Counted from the stretch's first letter, positions 24,200-35,574 are shown. The stretch: DNA of 64,000 nt from Desulfovibrio aminophilus (GCF_023660105.1 NZ_JAMHGA010000012.1:186001-250000), one strand, 5' to 3'. Made by a program: numbers and translations. The notes: a model not told the origin generated them from the sequence alone.

Positions 24200-26494
24200 A
24201 TGGAATCCAGAACCTTCCAGTTGCTGGAATTCCCCAAGGTGCTGCGGGTCCTCGCGGATCACGCGGTTTCCACGGCCGGGGAAAACGCCTGCCTCGCCCT
24301 CGCGCCCTTGGGCGACGAGATTTCCGTGCGCCTCCAGAACCGCCTGCTGGAGCAGGCCATGTCCTGGCGCGCCGAGACCGGCTTCCGGCTGAACCCCTTC
24401 GAGCCCCTCGACGGCCTCGCCGCCGTGATCGAACGGCCCACGGCCATCCTGGACCAGGACGACCTGTTCGCCCTGCTGAAGACCCTGGAACAGGCCAAGT
24501 CCGCCCGCGAAGCCCTGCAGTCCTGCGGCGAGCGGGACTGGGAGGAACTGCTCGACGCCGTGGCCCGGGCCCCCTGGCCGGCCACGGTCTGGTCCGCCGT
24601 CCGCCGCTGCCTGGACGACGAGGGCCGGCTGCGCGACGAAAGTTCGCCCGGGCTCATGGCCGTGCGCGGCGAAATCCGCTCCATCCACCAGCGCTGCACC
24701 AAGAAAGTCAAGGACTTCATCCTGGGCGAAGACCTGTCGCGCTTCCTCCAGGACGAGTTCATGACCATCTCCTCGGACCGCTACGTCCTGCCGCTCAAGG
24801 CGAATTTCAAGGGCCGCTTCCCGGGCATCATCCACGACTATTCCCAGACCGGCGAGACCTGCTACTTCGAACCCATGTTCCTGGTGGAGATGAACAACCA
24901 ACTCCAGGAACTCAAGCAGGAGGAGCGCCGCGAGGAACGCAAGGTCCTGGAATTCCTCACCGGCATCGTGCGCCAGGAACGGGACGCCGTGGTCGCCTGC
25001 TACCGGGCCCTGGTGGGCCTGGACGTGCTCCTGGCCAAGGTGGGCCTGGGCCTAGCCCTGAACGGCCGGACCCTGGACATCGAGCCCGGCCTGCCGCCCC
25101 GCCTCCTGGAGGCCCGCCATCCGCTCCTGGCCATGGACCAGGACCGGGCCGTACCCTTGGACATCAAGCTCCAGCCCGGGCAGCGCGCCTTGGTCATCAG
25201 CGGCGGCAACGCGGGCGGCAAGACCGTCTGCCTGAAGACCCTGGGGCTCATCGCCCTCATGGGCCTGTCCGGCCTGCCCGTGCCCGTGGGCGTGGGCAGC
25301 AGCATCCCGGTCTGGCGCGACATCTTCGTGGTCCTGGGCGACGAGCAGAGCCTGGAGAGCCACGTGAGCACCTTCACGGCCCAGGTGCGCTACCTTTCCC
25401 GGGTCTGGGACCAGGTGGACGCGGACACGCTCTTCCTTCTGGATGAATTCGGCGCGGGCACGGACCCCACCCAGGGCGCGGCCCTGGCCCAGGCCGTACT
25501 GGACAGCCTGCTGGAGCGCCGCGCCACCGTGATGGTGGCCACCCATTTCCCGGCCCTCAAGGCGCACGCCCTGGCCGCCGAGGGCGTGCGCGCGGCCAGC
25601 GTGCTCTTCGACCCGGACACCAAGCGGCCGCTGTTCCGCCTGGCCTACGACCAGGTCGGCGCGAGCATCGCCCTGGAGGTGGCCCGGGAGCACGGCCTGC
25701 CCGGGGCCATCCTGGACCGCGCGGCGCAATATCTTTTGCTGGACGGCTCGGACACCACGGCGGTCCTGGACCGGCTCAACGCCCAGGCCGTGGCCCGGGA
25801 CAAGGAGCTCAGGTCCCTGGCCGACGAACGGGAGCGGCTGCGCCGCAAGCGCGCCGCCCTGGAGGCCGAGTTCGCCCGCGAACGCTCCGGCCTCATGGAC
25901 GAGATCAAGGCCCAGGCCCAGGCCGTGCTGCACGAGTGGAAGAGCGGCAAGCTCGGCCGCAAGCAGGCCCTGAAGAAGCTCTCCGACGCGCGCGAACGGC
26001 TGGTGGACACCGGGGCCCTCGCCGCGGAGGCAACGCCTCCGGCCTTCGGCTGGGACGACCTGCGGCCCGGCCTGACCGTTCGCTACCTCCCCTGGGACCG
26101 CCAGGGCTCGGTGCAGGAAAAGGATGAACGCAAGCGCCAAGTCAAGGTGGACCTGGACGGCCTGTCCCTTTGGGTCAAGGAGGCCGACCTGGGCCCCGCG
26201 ACCCAGGCCGGGACGGTCCAGACGCCGGTCCAGGCATCCGCTCCCTCCGGCCCCACGCAGGTCCTGGACCTTCGCGGCCAGCGCGCCGACGAGGCCCTGC
26301 GCCTGCTGGAACGCTTCCTGGACGACGCGCTGCTGCGCGGCACGGGCGGCGTGGAGATCATCCACGGCCGAGGCACCGGAGCCCTGCGCCGCGAAGTGCA
26401 TGAATTCCTGCGGCAATCCCCGGCCGTGAACGCCTTTGCCCTGGCTCCCGAGGACCGGGGCGGCGACGGCATGACCGAAGTGACGCTCAAGTAG
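24200..26494 (+). CDS. mutS2: Endonuclease MutS2
   Basis: This 764-residue MutS-family ATPase lacks the mismatch-recognition domain. It has a lever/clamp region, the ATPase with Walker A SGGNAGGKTVCLK (family usually GPNTGGKT) and Walker B LFLLDEFGAGTDPTQG, a coiled coil (about residues 540-600) and a C-terminal Smr nuclease domain with DLRGQRADEALRLLERF and IIHGRGTGALR. MutS2 acts on branched DNA and, in other bacteria, on collided ribosomes. The start is the ATG at 24200 (MESRTFQLLEFPKV); the upstream in-frame extension overlaps yqeY. Confidence 0.95.
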   Translation: MESRTFQLLEFPKVLRVLADHAVSTAGENACLALAPLGDEISVRLQNRLLEQAMSWRAETGFRLNPFEPLDGLAAVIERPTAILDQDDLFALLKTLEQAKSAREALQSCGERDWEELLDAVARAPWPATVWSAVRRCLDDEGRLRDESSPGLMAVRGEIRSIHQRCTKKVKDFILGEDLSRFLQDEFMTISSDRYVLPLKANFKGRFPGIIHDYSQTGETCYFEPMFLVEMNNQLQELKQEERREERKVLEFLTGIVRQERDAVVACYRALVGLDVLLAKVGLGLALNGRTLDIEPGLPPRLLEARHPLLAMDQDRAVPLDIKLQPGQRALVISGGNAGGKTVCLKTLGLIALMGLSGLPVPVGVGSSIPVWRDIFVVLGDEQSLESHVSTFTAQVRYLSRVWDQVDADTLFLLDEFGAGTDPTQGAALAQAVLDSLLERRATVMVATHFPALKAHALAAEGVRAASVLFDPDTKRPLFRLAYDQVGASIALEVAREHGLPGAILDRAAQYLLLDGSDTTAVLDRLNAQAVARDKELRSLADERERLRRKRAALEAEFARERSGLMDEIKAQAQAVLHEWKSGKLGRKQALKKLSDARERLVDTGALAAEATPPAFGWDDLRPGLTVRYLPWDRQGSVQEKDERKRQVKVDLDGLSLWVKEADLGPATQAGTVQTPVQASAPSGPTQVLDLRGQRADEALRLLERFLDDALLRGTGGVEIIHGRGTGALRREVHEFLRQSPAVNAFALAPEDRGGDGMTEVTLK

Positions 26495-26504
26495 GGACGG
26501 ACGC

Positions 26505-28227
26505 ATGAATCCGCAGGCCATCCAGGCCATCAAATCCCGGCTCGTCCTCTCGGACGTGGTGCGGCGCTACGTGGACCTGCGGCCCGTCTCGGGACGTTTC
26601 ATGGGGGCCTGTCCCTTCCACCAGGAAACCAAGCCGTCCATGTCGGTAAACGACGAGGAGGGCTTCTTCTACTGCTTCGGTTGCCAGGCCTCCGGCGACG
26701 TGATCGATTTCTACAAGCGGATCAACGGGCTGGAGTTCCGGGAGGCCCTGGAGCAGTTGGCCGCCGAGGCCGGGGTGGACCTGGGCGATCAGCGCGAGGA
26801 TCCCGAGGCCCAGGAGCGCCAGCGCCGCAAGAAGGTCCTCCTGGACATGCACGAGCAGTCCAGGGAGTTCTTCCGCGCGGCCCTGCGCCGCAACGAGGGC
26901 AAGGCCGCGCGCGCCTATCTCGCCCGGCGGGGCATCGAGCCGCGCATCGTGGACGCCTTCGGCCTGGGTTATTCCCCGGACGACTGGCACGGCCTGGACG
27001 CCTTTCTCCAGGGCAAGGGCCACGGCCCGGAGCTGGGGGTCGAGGCCGGGCTCCTGTCGAAAAATGAAAAAGGCAATATTTACGATAGGTTCCGTGGAAG
27101 ACTCATCTTTCCCATTCAGAATTTATCAGGCCGGGTTATTGCCTTTGGCGGCAGAATCATTAGTGAAGGGGAACCGAAGTATCTCAACAGCAGCGACACC
27201 CCCATCTATAAAAAGGGAGAACACCTCTACGGATTGTACCAGGCCCGCCAGACCATGACCCGCAGCAAGCGGGCCCTGCTCACCGAGGGCTACATGGACG
27301 TGCTCTCCCTGCACCAGTTCGGCTACACCGACGCCTGCGGGGTTCTCGGCACGGCCCTCACCGGTGATCAGGTGCGCCGTCTTGCGGGCTTTTGCTCGCG
27401 CGTGGACCTGGTTTTCGACGGCGACAACGCGGGCCGCAAGGCCGCCCTCAAGTCCAGTGAAATGATCCTCCTGCAGGGCGTGGCCTGCCGGGTGATCCTG
27501 CTGCCCGAGGGCGAGGACGTGGACAGCGTGCTCCAGAAGGAGGGGCCCGAAGGTTTCGAAAAGTGTCTCAAGGCCGCCAAGGACGGCCTGGCCTTCGCCC
27601 TGGAGACCCTGCGCGACCAGTTCGCGCCGAGGGAGACCATGGCCTGGGCCAAGGGTTTTTTCGAAAAGCTCGCGGACGACGGTCTGCGGGCCTATTACCT
27701 GCCCCGGCTGGTGTCGGGGCTGGGCGTCTCGGAGGTGGAGCTGCGCCAGGCGCTGGGAACGTCCCAGGCCGGACGCGGGCCCGTCCGGGAGCGCGCGCCG
27801 CTGGCCGCCGTGCGGCCCGTGGGCAAGGACGACAAGAACGACCGCGAGTACCTGCGGTTCCCCATCCAGTATCCCGAATACGTTCGGGACTTGGCCGACC
27901 GGGGATTTGAACGCGTCCTGACCACGGACTGGGCCCGGGGCCTGTGGGAGAAGATCCGCCTGCACGACGGCCAGGACCTGCTGCCCTGGCTTGAGGAGGG
28001 CGAGAAGAAGTTCTGGGCGCGCTGCCGCCAGGAGCGGGCGGAGCACCAGCTCACCGGCGAGACGCTGAAGGAAGAGTGGCTGTACATCTGCGACCGGGTG
28101 GCCGAGAGCCATGAGAAGCACGCCAGACGGCAGCTGACGGAAGCGCTGCGGGACGCCCTCCAGGAGGGCGACTCCCGCCAGGCCCAGGAGCATTTGCAGG
28201 CCCTGAACGTGTTCCTAGGGAGGGACG

Positions 28228-28241
<14 letters not shown>
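26505..28241 (+). CDS. dnaG: DNA primase
   Basis: Primase synthesises RNA primers at the replication fork. The 578-residue protein has a CHC2 zinc ribbon ([11 protein letters not shown] with YCFGC), the RNA polymerase core with toprim motifs LTEGYMDVL and [10 protein letters not shown], and a DnaB-binding C-terminal region. Codons from about 27055 to 27240 are strikingly AT-rich (roughly 44% GC, with AGA, AGG, TTA, TCA and ATT) inside an otherwise GC-rich gene, yet the protein remains conserved there. The end overlaps rpoD by 14 bp. Confidence 0.96.
27184..27212 (+). promoter_or_regulatory. Candidate internal promoter in dnaG for rpoD
   Basis: TCAACA (27184-27189, 4/6), exactly 17 bp, and TATAAA (27207-27212, 5/6) form a good sigma-70-type site in the AT-rich part of dnaG, about 1 kb before rpoD. 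Internal promoters within dnaG that drive rpoD are known from E. coli. A CCCCATCT resembling a sigma-32 -10 overlaps the spacer, but no fitting -35 is seen. Confidence 0.45.
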
Positions 28242-30000
<1,759 letters not shown>

Positions 30001-30007
30001 ACACCAG

Positions 30008-30038
30008 GGGAGGGCGGCCGAGGCCGCCCTCCCTTTTT
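30008..30038 (+). terminator. Rho-independent terminator of the rpsU-rpoD operon
   Basis: A perfect 12-bp stem (GGGAGGGCGGCC) with a two-base loop is followed by five T residues, 8 bp after the rpoD stop. Confidence 0.93.
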
Positions 30039-30055
30039 CGTACCGGGAGCCATCC

Positions 30056-31006
30056 ATGTCCGCCGTCATCTTCACCCTTCTGCCGCTGCTGGCCCTGGGC
30101 CTGGATCTGCTCCTGGGCGATCCGGCCCGCCTGCCCCATCCCGTGCGCGGCCTCGGCCTGCTGGCCGAACGCCTGGAGGTCTGGGGACGGCGGCTCATGC
30201 CCGGCGGCCTGTTCTTCTGGGGCGGACTGAGCACCCTGGTCCTGGCCGGCGGCGCGGCCGCCCTGGCCCACGACCTTTCGCGCCTGCCCTGGATCGGCTG
30301 GCTCCTGGCCCTGTATCTGGCCTGGAGCGGCCTGGCCCTGCGCGGGCTCCTGGATTCCTGCCGCGCCGCGGCCAACCTGCTGGAGCAGGGCGACCTGCCC
30401 GGGGCGCGCGCGGCCCTGTCCGGGCTGGTCAGCCGCGAGACCGCGCACCTGGACGCCGACGGCGTGCGCCGGGCCCTGGCCGAGACCGTGAGCGAGAACC
30501 TCAACGACGCCTTCGTGGCCCCGTTCTTCTGGCTCTGCCTCCTGGGCCCCGGCGGCCTCTGGTTCCACAAGACCGTGAGCACCCTGGACTCCATGTGGGG
30601 CTACCGCGACGAGCGCCACGAACGCCTGGGCAAGTTCCCGGCCCGGCTGGACGACCTGCTGGCCTTCATACCGGCCCGGATCACGGCCCTGGCCCTGATC
30701 CTCACCGGCGCGCTCCTGGGGCTGGACTGGCGCGCGGCCAAGGCCCGCGCGGCCTCCGACGCGCGCCTGAGCGAGAGCCCCAACGCGGGCTGGCCCATGA
30801 GCGCGGCGGCCTGGCTCTGCGGCGCGCGCATCGGCGGCCCGGCGATCTACTTCGGCGCGGAAAAGGACAAACCCTGGATCGGCCCCGAGGGCGGCTTCTG
30901 GGACGCGGACAAGCTGGAGACCCTGTTCCAGCTCTGCCTGCTCACGGCCGCGCTCACGGCCCTGTTCCTGTTCCTCGGGCTCGGCCTGCCGAGCCTGCTC
31001 CTCTAG
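30056..31006 (+). CDS. cbiB: Adenosylcobinamide-phosphate synthase CbiB/CobD
   Basis: This enzyme attaches the aminopropanol arm to adenosylcobyric acid in cobalamin synthesis. The 316-residue inner-membrane protein has the family start [19 protein letters not shown], the central [18 protein letters not shown] and several hydrophobic segments. [19 protein letters not shown] and [11 protein letters not shown] are also diagnostic. Start ATG 30056. No other cobalamin genes are in the window. Confidence 0.94.
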   Translation: MSAVIFTLLPLLALGLDLLLGDPARLPHPVRGLGLLAERLEVWGRRLMPGGLFFWGGLSTLVLAGGAAALAHDLSRLPWIGWLLALYLAWSGLALRGLLDSCRAAANLLEQGDLPGARAALSGLVSRETAHLDADGVRRALAETVSENLNDAFVAPFFWLCLLGPGGLWFHKTVSTLDSMWGYRDERHERLGKFPARLDDLLAFIPARITALALILTGALLGLDWRAAKARAASDARLSESPNAGWPMSAAAWLCGARIGGPAIYFGAEKDKPWIGPEGGFWDADKLETLFQLCLLTAALTALFLFLGLGLPSLLL

Positions 31007-31017
31007 GAGACTTCCTC

Positions 31018-31500
31018 ATGCGCCTGCGCCCCATCACGGACAGCGACCTCCCCGCCCTGGACCGGCTCAACCGCGCCGCCGTGCCCAACGTCAACGACGT
31101 GGGGGTCGCCGGACTTCGGCGACTGACCGCCCAGGCCGCCTTCTTCCACTTGGCCGAGGATGATTCCGGCCCGTTGGGCTTCCTCCTGGCCATGACCCCG
31201 GAGGCGGACTACGACAGTCCGAACTTCCTCTGGTTCAAGGAACGCTATCCCGACTTCTGCTACATCGACCGCGTGGTGGTTTCCGAAAACGCCCGCCGCC
31301 TGGGCGTGGGCTCGGCCCTCTACCAGGCCGTCATCGACTTCTCCGGCGGCCGCGCCCCGGTCCTGACCTGCGAAGTGAACCTGCGGCCGGCCAACCCCGG
31401 CTCCCTGGCCTTCCACGAGCGCTTCGGCTTCCGCCAAGTGGGCGCCCAGGACACGGAAAACGGGAAAAAGACCGTCTCGCTCATGATCCGCCCGCTCTGA
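31018..31500 (+). CDS. GNAT-family N-acetyltransferase
   Basis: The 160-residue product starts MRLRPITDSDLPAL and has the acetyl-CoA loop NARRLGVGSALYQAV and the C-terminal NPGSLAFHERFGFRQVG, all typical of GNAT enzymes. The acceptor substrate is unknown. TAGGAGA upstream supports the ATG at 31018, 11 bp after cbiB. It may be co-transcribed with cbiB, but no link to cobalamin is implied. Confidence 0.88.
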   Translation: MRLRPITDSDLPALDRLNRAAVPNVNDVGVAGLRRLTAQAAFFHLAEDDSGPLGFLLAMTPEADYDSPNFLWFKERYPDFCYIDRVVVSENARRLGVGSALYQAVIDFSGGRAPVLTCEVNLRPANPGSLAFHERFGFRQVGAQDTENGKKTVSLMIRPL

Positions 31501-31550
31501 TCCCGCATTCTCCAGCTCGGTATTTTTTTCGTCCACGCCGCATTGTCCGT

Positions 31551-31580
31551 TTGACGCGCGGCGCGCGGGGCGCGTATAGA
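31551..31580 (+). promoter_or_regulatory. Promoter of the arginine decarboxylase gene
   Basis: TTGACG (31551-31556, 5/6), an 18-bp spacer and TATAGA (31575-31580, 4/6) make one of the clearest sigma-70 sites in the window. The TTG of the -35 also happens to open the decarboxylase frame, which is not a real start. Confidence 0.6.
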
Positions 31581-31814
31581 CTCCAGTATCATCCATGCGA
31601 GTCGTCTTCTGGCTGCGCATCGGATTCCGGCTTCACGATCCGGTCCCTCTCTTCAGGCCTCACGGCTTCTTCGGCGCGGCGGGACGCATGCAACGCCTCA
31701 GGAGACGCTCCCGTCCGTGCTGTTCAACGGATGCAGACCGTCCGCACGGGACGGATCACGCGTCCACAGCGGCTTTCGACGGCACGGCGCGAAACGTCAC
31801 CAAGGAGATGCTGG
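31581..31814 (+). other. Long 5' leader of the arginine decarboxylase gene
   Basis: About 230 nt separate the predicted start of transcription from the ATG at 31815. It holds an imperfect hairpin (CCGTCCGTGC at 31711-31720 with GCACGGGACGG at 31744-31754, one bulge) and a possible upstream ORF from ATG 31595 that is rich in arginine (RMQRLRRRSR) but has no ribosome site. Leader control, for example by arginine, is a possibility only. The stretch 31501-31550 shows nothing recognisable except a T7 run (31524-31530). Confidence 0.35.
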
Positions 31815-34115
31815 ATGAAGATCACCAAGCACAGCTGGCCGGTCCTGATCGTTTCCAAACAGTTCGACGCGCCAACGGACGAGGGATTGCGGCTGCGCGC
31901 CCTGGAGGAGGAGCTGGAACAGGTGCAGGAATGTTCCGTCCTGGCCTCCCAGAGCTATGAGGACGCGCTGGAGATGTTCGCCTCGCGCGCCGACCTCGGC
32001 GTGGTGGTCATCGACTGGGACATCCAGAAGGAAGACGCCGAGGAGAAGATGCCGCCGGAGGAGCTGCTGGACGGCATCCGCCGCCGCAACCGCGGCGTGC
32101 CGGTGGTCCTGCTCACCGAACGCCGGGAGATCGAGAACATCCCCACGGACGTGCTCGGCCGCATCGACGACTGCATCTGGAAGACGGCCGACACCATCGA
32201 ATTCCTGGCCGGGCGCATCGAAAAGCTCCTGGTGGACTACATCCTCAGCGTGTACCCGAGCTTCTTCGGCATGCTCGTGGAGTACTCCCGGGAATACAAG
32301 TACGCTTGGCACACCCCGGGCCACATGGGCGGAGAGGGCTTCCTGAAAAGCCCGGCCGGAGTGGCCATGCACAAATTCTTCGGCGAGAACGTGTTCCGCT
32401 CCGACCTCTCCATCTCCGTGCCCGAGCTGGGCTCCCTGCTGGACCACAGCGGGGTGGTGGGCGACGCCGAGCGCAACTCCGCCCGGGTCTTCGGCGCGGA
32501 CCTGACCTTCTACGTGCTCAACGGCACCTCCAACGTGAACCAGATCATCTGGCGCAGCCAGCTCATCCGGGACGACATCGCCTTCGTGGACCGCAACTGC
32601 CACAAGTCCCTGAACTACGCCATGGTCATCACCGAGGCCTATCCGGTCTACATGGTGCCCCGGCGCAACAAGCGCGGCATCATCGGCCCCTGCCGCCTTT
32701 CCGAGTTCTCGGCCAAGACCATCCGCAAGAAGATCCAGGACAACAAGCTCATCCCGGCCGAGCTGAAGAAGAACGCCGTGAAGATGTCGGCCCTGACCAA
32801 CTCCACCTACGACGGCATCTGCTACAACGTCATCAACATCAAGAAGGAGCTCAAGAAGAGCGTCGAGAACCTGCACTTCGACGAGGCCTGGTACGCCTAC
32901 GCCCGCTTCCACCCCATGTACAAGGACCACTACGGCATGGCCGACGACGAGGTGAACACCGAGCATCCGCCCATCTTCTGCTCCCAGTCCACGCACAAAC
33001 TGCTCATGGCCTTTTCCCAGGCCTCCATGCTGCACGTGAAGAACGGCAGCCACGTCTCGGTCAACCGGGACGAACTGAACGAGTCGTACATGATGCACGG
33101 CTCCACCTCGCCGCAGTACAGCATGATCGCCTCCCTGGACGTGGCCACCAAGATGATGGACGACAGCGGCGAAATCATCATCAGCGACACCATCCTGGAG
33201 GCCGTGCACATCCGCCGCAAGGTGGCCCGGATCACCAAGGAGATGCGCAAGGCGGGCGAGTGGTTCTTCGACATGTGGCAGCCGCGCAAGGTCATCTACA
33301 ACGGCAAGCCCTGCGACTTCGAGAACGTCCCGGCGGAATACCTGGCCGGGAACCAGCAGCCCTGGATCTTCAGCCCCAAGGACGACTGGCACGGGTTCGA
33401 GGACATGGAGGAGAACTACGCCATGCTCGACCCCATCAAGCTCACCTTCACCACGCCCGGCCTGGACGAGAAGGGCGGCATGAGCGAGGAGGGCATTCCC
33501 GCGGCCATCGTCACCAACTACCTGATCCGCCACCGCATCGTCTGCGAGAAGACGGACTACTATTCCTTCCTGCTGCTGAACTCCATGGGCACCACCAAGG
33601 CCAAGCAGGGGGCCCTGCTGTCCGGGCTGCTCAAGTTCAAGGACCTCTATGACGACAACGCCCCCCTGGAGATGGTCCTGCCCGAGCTGACGCGCGACAA
33701 TCCCTGCTACCGGGGCGTCGGACTCAGGGACCACTGCAACGCCATCCACCGCCACATCCGCGACCACAAGCTCCTGGACAAGATGCAGGCCGCCTTCCAG
33801 GTCATCCCGGACCAGGCCATGAAGCCCGCCGACGCCTATCACGCGGTGGTGCGCAAGAACGTGGAGTACGTGGAGCTCAAGGACATGCGCGACCGCGTCC
33901 CGGCGGTCATGACCGTGCCCTATCCCCCGGGCATCCCGGTCATGATGGGCGGCGAGATCATGAACAAGAAGGCCGCGCCCATCTTCGACTACCTCCTGGC
34001 GCGCCAGGACTTCGAGAACCTCTTCCCGGGATACGAGAGCGACATCCACGGGGTGGAGCGGATCGAACGCGGCGGCAAGAAGTACTTCACCATCATGTGC
34101 GTGAAGAAGGGCTGA
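31815..34115 (+). CDS. Arginine (Orn/Lys/Arg) decarboxylase, AdiA-like
   Basis: This 766-residue PLP enzyme of the fold-I Orn/Lys/Arg group has an N-terminal receiver-like wing domain (residues 1-130). The catalytic domain has the PLP lysine Lys395 in SQSTHKLLMAFSQAS and LHFDEAWYAYARFHP. The C-terminal domain ends in YFTIMCVKKG. The domain layout and local sequence are close to E. coli AdiA (WHTPGHMGGEGF, AERNSARVFGAD). AAGGAG seven bases before ATG 31815 fixes the start. The following AdiC-like antiporter strongly suggests arginine-to-agmatine acid resistance, although lysine or ornithine specificity cannot be excluded. Confidence 0.9.
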   Translation: MKITKHSWPVLIVSKQFDAPTDEGLRLRALEEELEQVQECSVLASQSYEDALEMFASRADLGVVVIDWDIQKEDAEEKMPPEELLDGIRRRNRGVPVVLLTERREIENIPTDVLGRIDDCIWKTADTIEFLAGRIEKLLVDYILSVYPSFFGMLVEYSREYKYAWHTPGHMGGEGFLKSPAGVAMHKFFGENVFRSDLSISVPELGSLLDHSGVVGDAERNSARVFGADLTFYVLNGTSNVNQIIWRSQLIRDDIAFVDRNCHKSLNYAMVITEAYPVYMVPRRNKRGIIGPCRLSEFSAKTIRKKIQDNKLIPAELKKNAVKMSALTNSTYDGICYNVINIKKELKKSVENLHFDEAWYAYARFHPMYKDHYGMADDEVNTEHPPIFCSQSTHKLLMAFSQASMLHVKNGSHVSVNRDELNESYMMHGSTSPQYSMIASLDVATKMMDDSGEIIISDTILEAVHIRRKVARITKEMRKAGEWFFDMWQPRKVIYNGKPCDFENVPAEYLAGNQQPWIFSPKDDWHGFEDMEENYAMLDPIKLTFTTPGLDEKGGMSEEGIPAAIVTNYLIRHRIVCEKTDYYSFLLLNSMGTTKAKQGALLSGLLKFKDLYDDNAPLEMVLPELTRDNPCYRGVGLRDHCNAIHRHIRDHKLLDKMQAAFQVIPDQAMKPADAYHAVVRKNVEYVELKDMRDRVPAVMTVPYPPGIPVMMGGEIMNKKAAPIFDYLLARQDFENLFPGYESDIHGVERIERGGKKYFTIMCVKKG

Positions 34116-34168
34116 TTCCCCGGATCGCCGGGCCTCTCAACATCCCAAGCGCGAAAGGGGAGTGACGC

Positions 34169-35524
34169 ATGGCCGCCGACAGCAGCCACAAGATGGGCCT
34201 CATCGCCTGTATCGCCGTGGTGGCGGGCAACATGATGGGTTCCGGCATCGCCTTGCTGCCCGCGAACCTCGCCGCCATCGGCAGCATCACCGTGATCGGC
34301 TGGGCCGTCGCCCTGGTGGGGGCCCTGGCCCTGGCCTACGTCTTCTCCCGCCTGGGCATGGAGGATCCCCAGGAGGGCGGCCCCATCGCCTATTCCGGCG
34401 AGGTCTCGCCGGTGCTCGGCTACCAGGCGGGCCTGCTCTATTACCACGCCAACTGGATCGGCAACCTGGCCATCGCCATCACCGGGGTGGACTACCTCTC
34501 GGTGTTCTTCCCGGCCCTGGAGCACCCGCTGACGGCCGGAGTCACCTCCATCGCCCTCATCTGGCTCTTCACCGGCATCAACATCCTGGGCGCGGCCTGG
34601 ATCGGCCGCCTCGTCTCCATCGGGGTGGTGCTGCTCCTCATCCCGGTGGTGCTCACCGGAACCCTGGGCTGGCTCTTCTTCGACCCGACCCTGTTCCAGG
34701 CCAACTGGATCGTGGGCGGCAAGCCCCCGGGCGAGGCGGTCATGGCCGCCGTGCTGCTCTGCATCTGGAGCTTCATCGGCATCGAGAGCGCCTCGGTGAA
34801 CACCGCCGTGGTGGACAACCCCAAACGCAACATCCCGCTCTCGACCATGATCGGCGCGGCCCTGGCCGGGCTGGTCTACCTCCTCTCCTGCTCGGCCATC
34901 TCGGGCATGTTCCCGGCGGCGGAAATGGCCGCCTCGGGCGCGCCGTTCTCCCTGGCCATGGGCCACATCTGCGCCAAGCTGCCCTTCGCGGGTCTGATCT
35001 CCAAGGCCGTCTCGGCGGTCACGGCCTTCGCCTGCCTCGCCTCCCTGGGCTCCTGGATGATGCTCGTCTCCCAGGCGGGCTGCCGCGCGGCCCAGGACGG
35101 CACGCTCCCGGCGATCTTCGGCCGCCGGAACCACAAGAACGTGCCAGTGGCCGGGCTGGTCCTGGCCTCGGTCATGATGACCATCCTGCTCGCGCTGCTC
35201 ATGCTCGTGTCCAAGGACGGCGACACCCAGACCCTGTTCGGCGAGATCTGCGACATCGCGGTGCTCCTGACCCTGCCGCCATACTTCTACTCCTCCCTCA
35301 ACCTGCTGCGGCGCTACGGCCTGGCCAACGCCCGGGCCCTGCTCCAGGTGGGCTCGGCCCTGATCGCCTGCGTCTTCTGCCTCATCGCCCTGGCCGGGGC
35401 CGCCAAGGCGGCGCTCACCGGCTGCCTGGTGGTCATGCTCTGTTCCTTCATCTTCTACGTGGGCAAGGACCGCTCGGACTACGAGCGCAAGACCCTGGCC
35501 CAGCGCGGCGGCCCGGCCTCCTGA
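34169..35524 (+). CDS. APC-family amino acid antiporter, AdiC-like
   Basis: This 451-residue protein has about 12 membrane segments. The start resembles the arginine:agmatine antiporter AdiC: KMGLIACIAVVAGNMMGSGI with the GSG substrate loop, then LLPANLAAIGS and WSFIGIESASV, which includes the gating tryptophan and Glu-Ser-Ala motif. It would exchange external arginine for internal agmatine, consuming a proton per cycle with the decarboxylase 53 bp upstream. A closely related CadB/PotE-type specificity is possible. Confidence 0.88.
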   Translation: MAADSSHKMGLIACIAVVAGNMMGSGIALLPANLAAIGSITVIGWAVALVGALALAYVFSRLGMEDPQEGGPIAYSGEVSPVLGYQAGLLYYHANWIGNLAIAITGVDYLSVFFPALEHPLTAGVTSIALIWLFTGINILGAAWIGRLVSIGVVLLLIPVVLTGTLGWLFFDPTLFQANWIVGGKPPGEAVMAAVLLCIWSFIGIESASVNTAVVDNPKRNIPLSTMIGAALAGLVYLLSCSAISGMFPAAEMAASGAPFSLAMGHICAKLPFAGLISKAVSAVTAFACLASLGSWMMLVSQAGCRAAQDGTLPAIFGRRNHKNVPVAGLVLASVMMTILLALLMLVSKDGDTQTLFGEICDIAVLLTLPPYFYSSLNLLRRYGLANARALLQVGSALIACVFCLIALAGAAKAALTGCLVVMLCSFIFYVGKDRSDYERKTLAQRGGPAS

Positions 35525-35538
35525 CCCGCGCGGCGCGC

Positions 35539-35574
35539 AAAAAAGCCCCGGTTCCAAGACGGAACCGGGGCTTT
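35539..35574. terminator. Bidirectional terminator between the antiporter and proC
   Basis: A 14-bp stem AAAGCCCCGGTTCC/GGAACCGGGGCTTT closes on a five-base loop. The minus strand (proC) has six T residues after it; the plus strand has three. Confidence 0.92.

Noticed and set aside
27183-27207. Sigma-32 heat-shock promoter in dnaG
   Set aside because: CCCCATCT fits the -10, but no CTTGAAA-like -35 lies at 13-17 bp; only the sigma-70 reading was kept.
31595-31960. 121-codon Arg-rich ORF in the decarboxylase leader
   Set aside because: No ribosome site, no recognisable domain, and it overlaps the decarboxylase start in another frame; kept only as a leader-peptide speculation.
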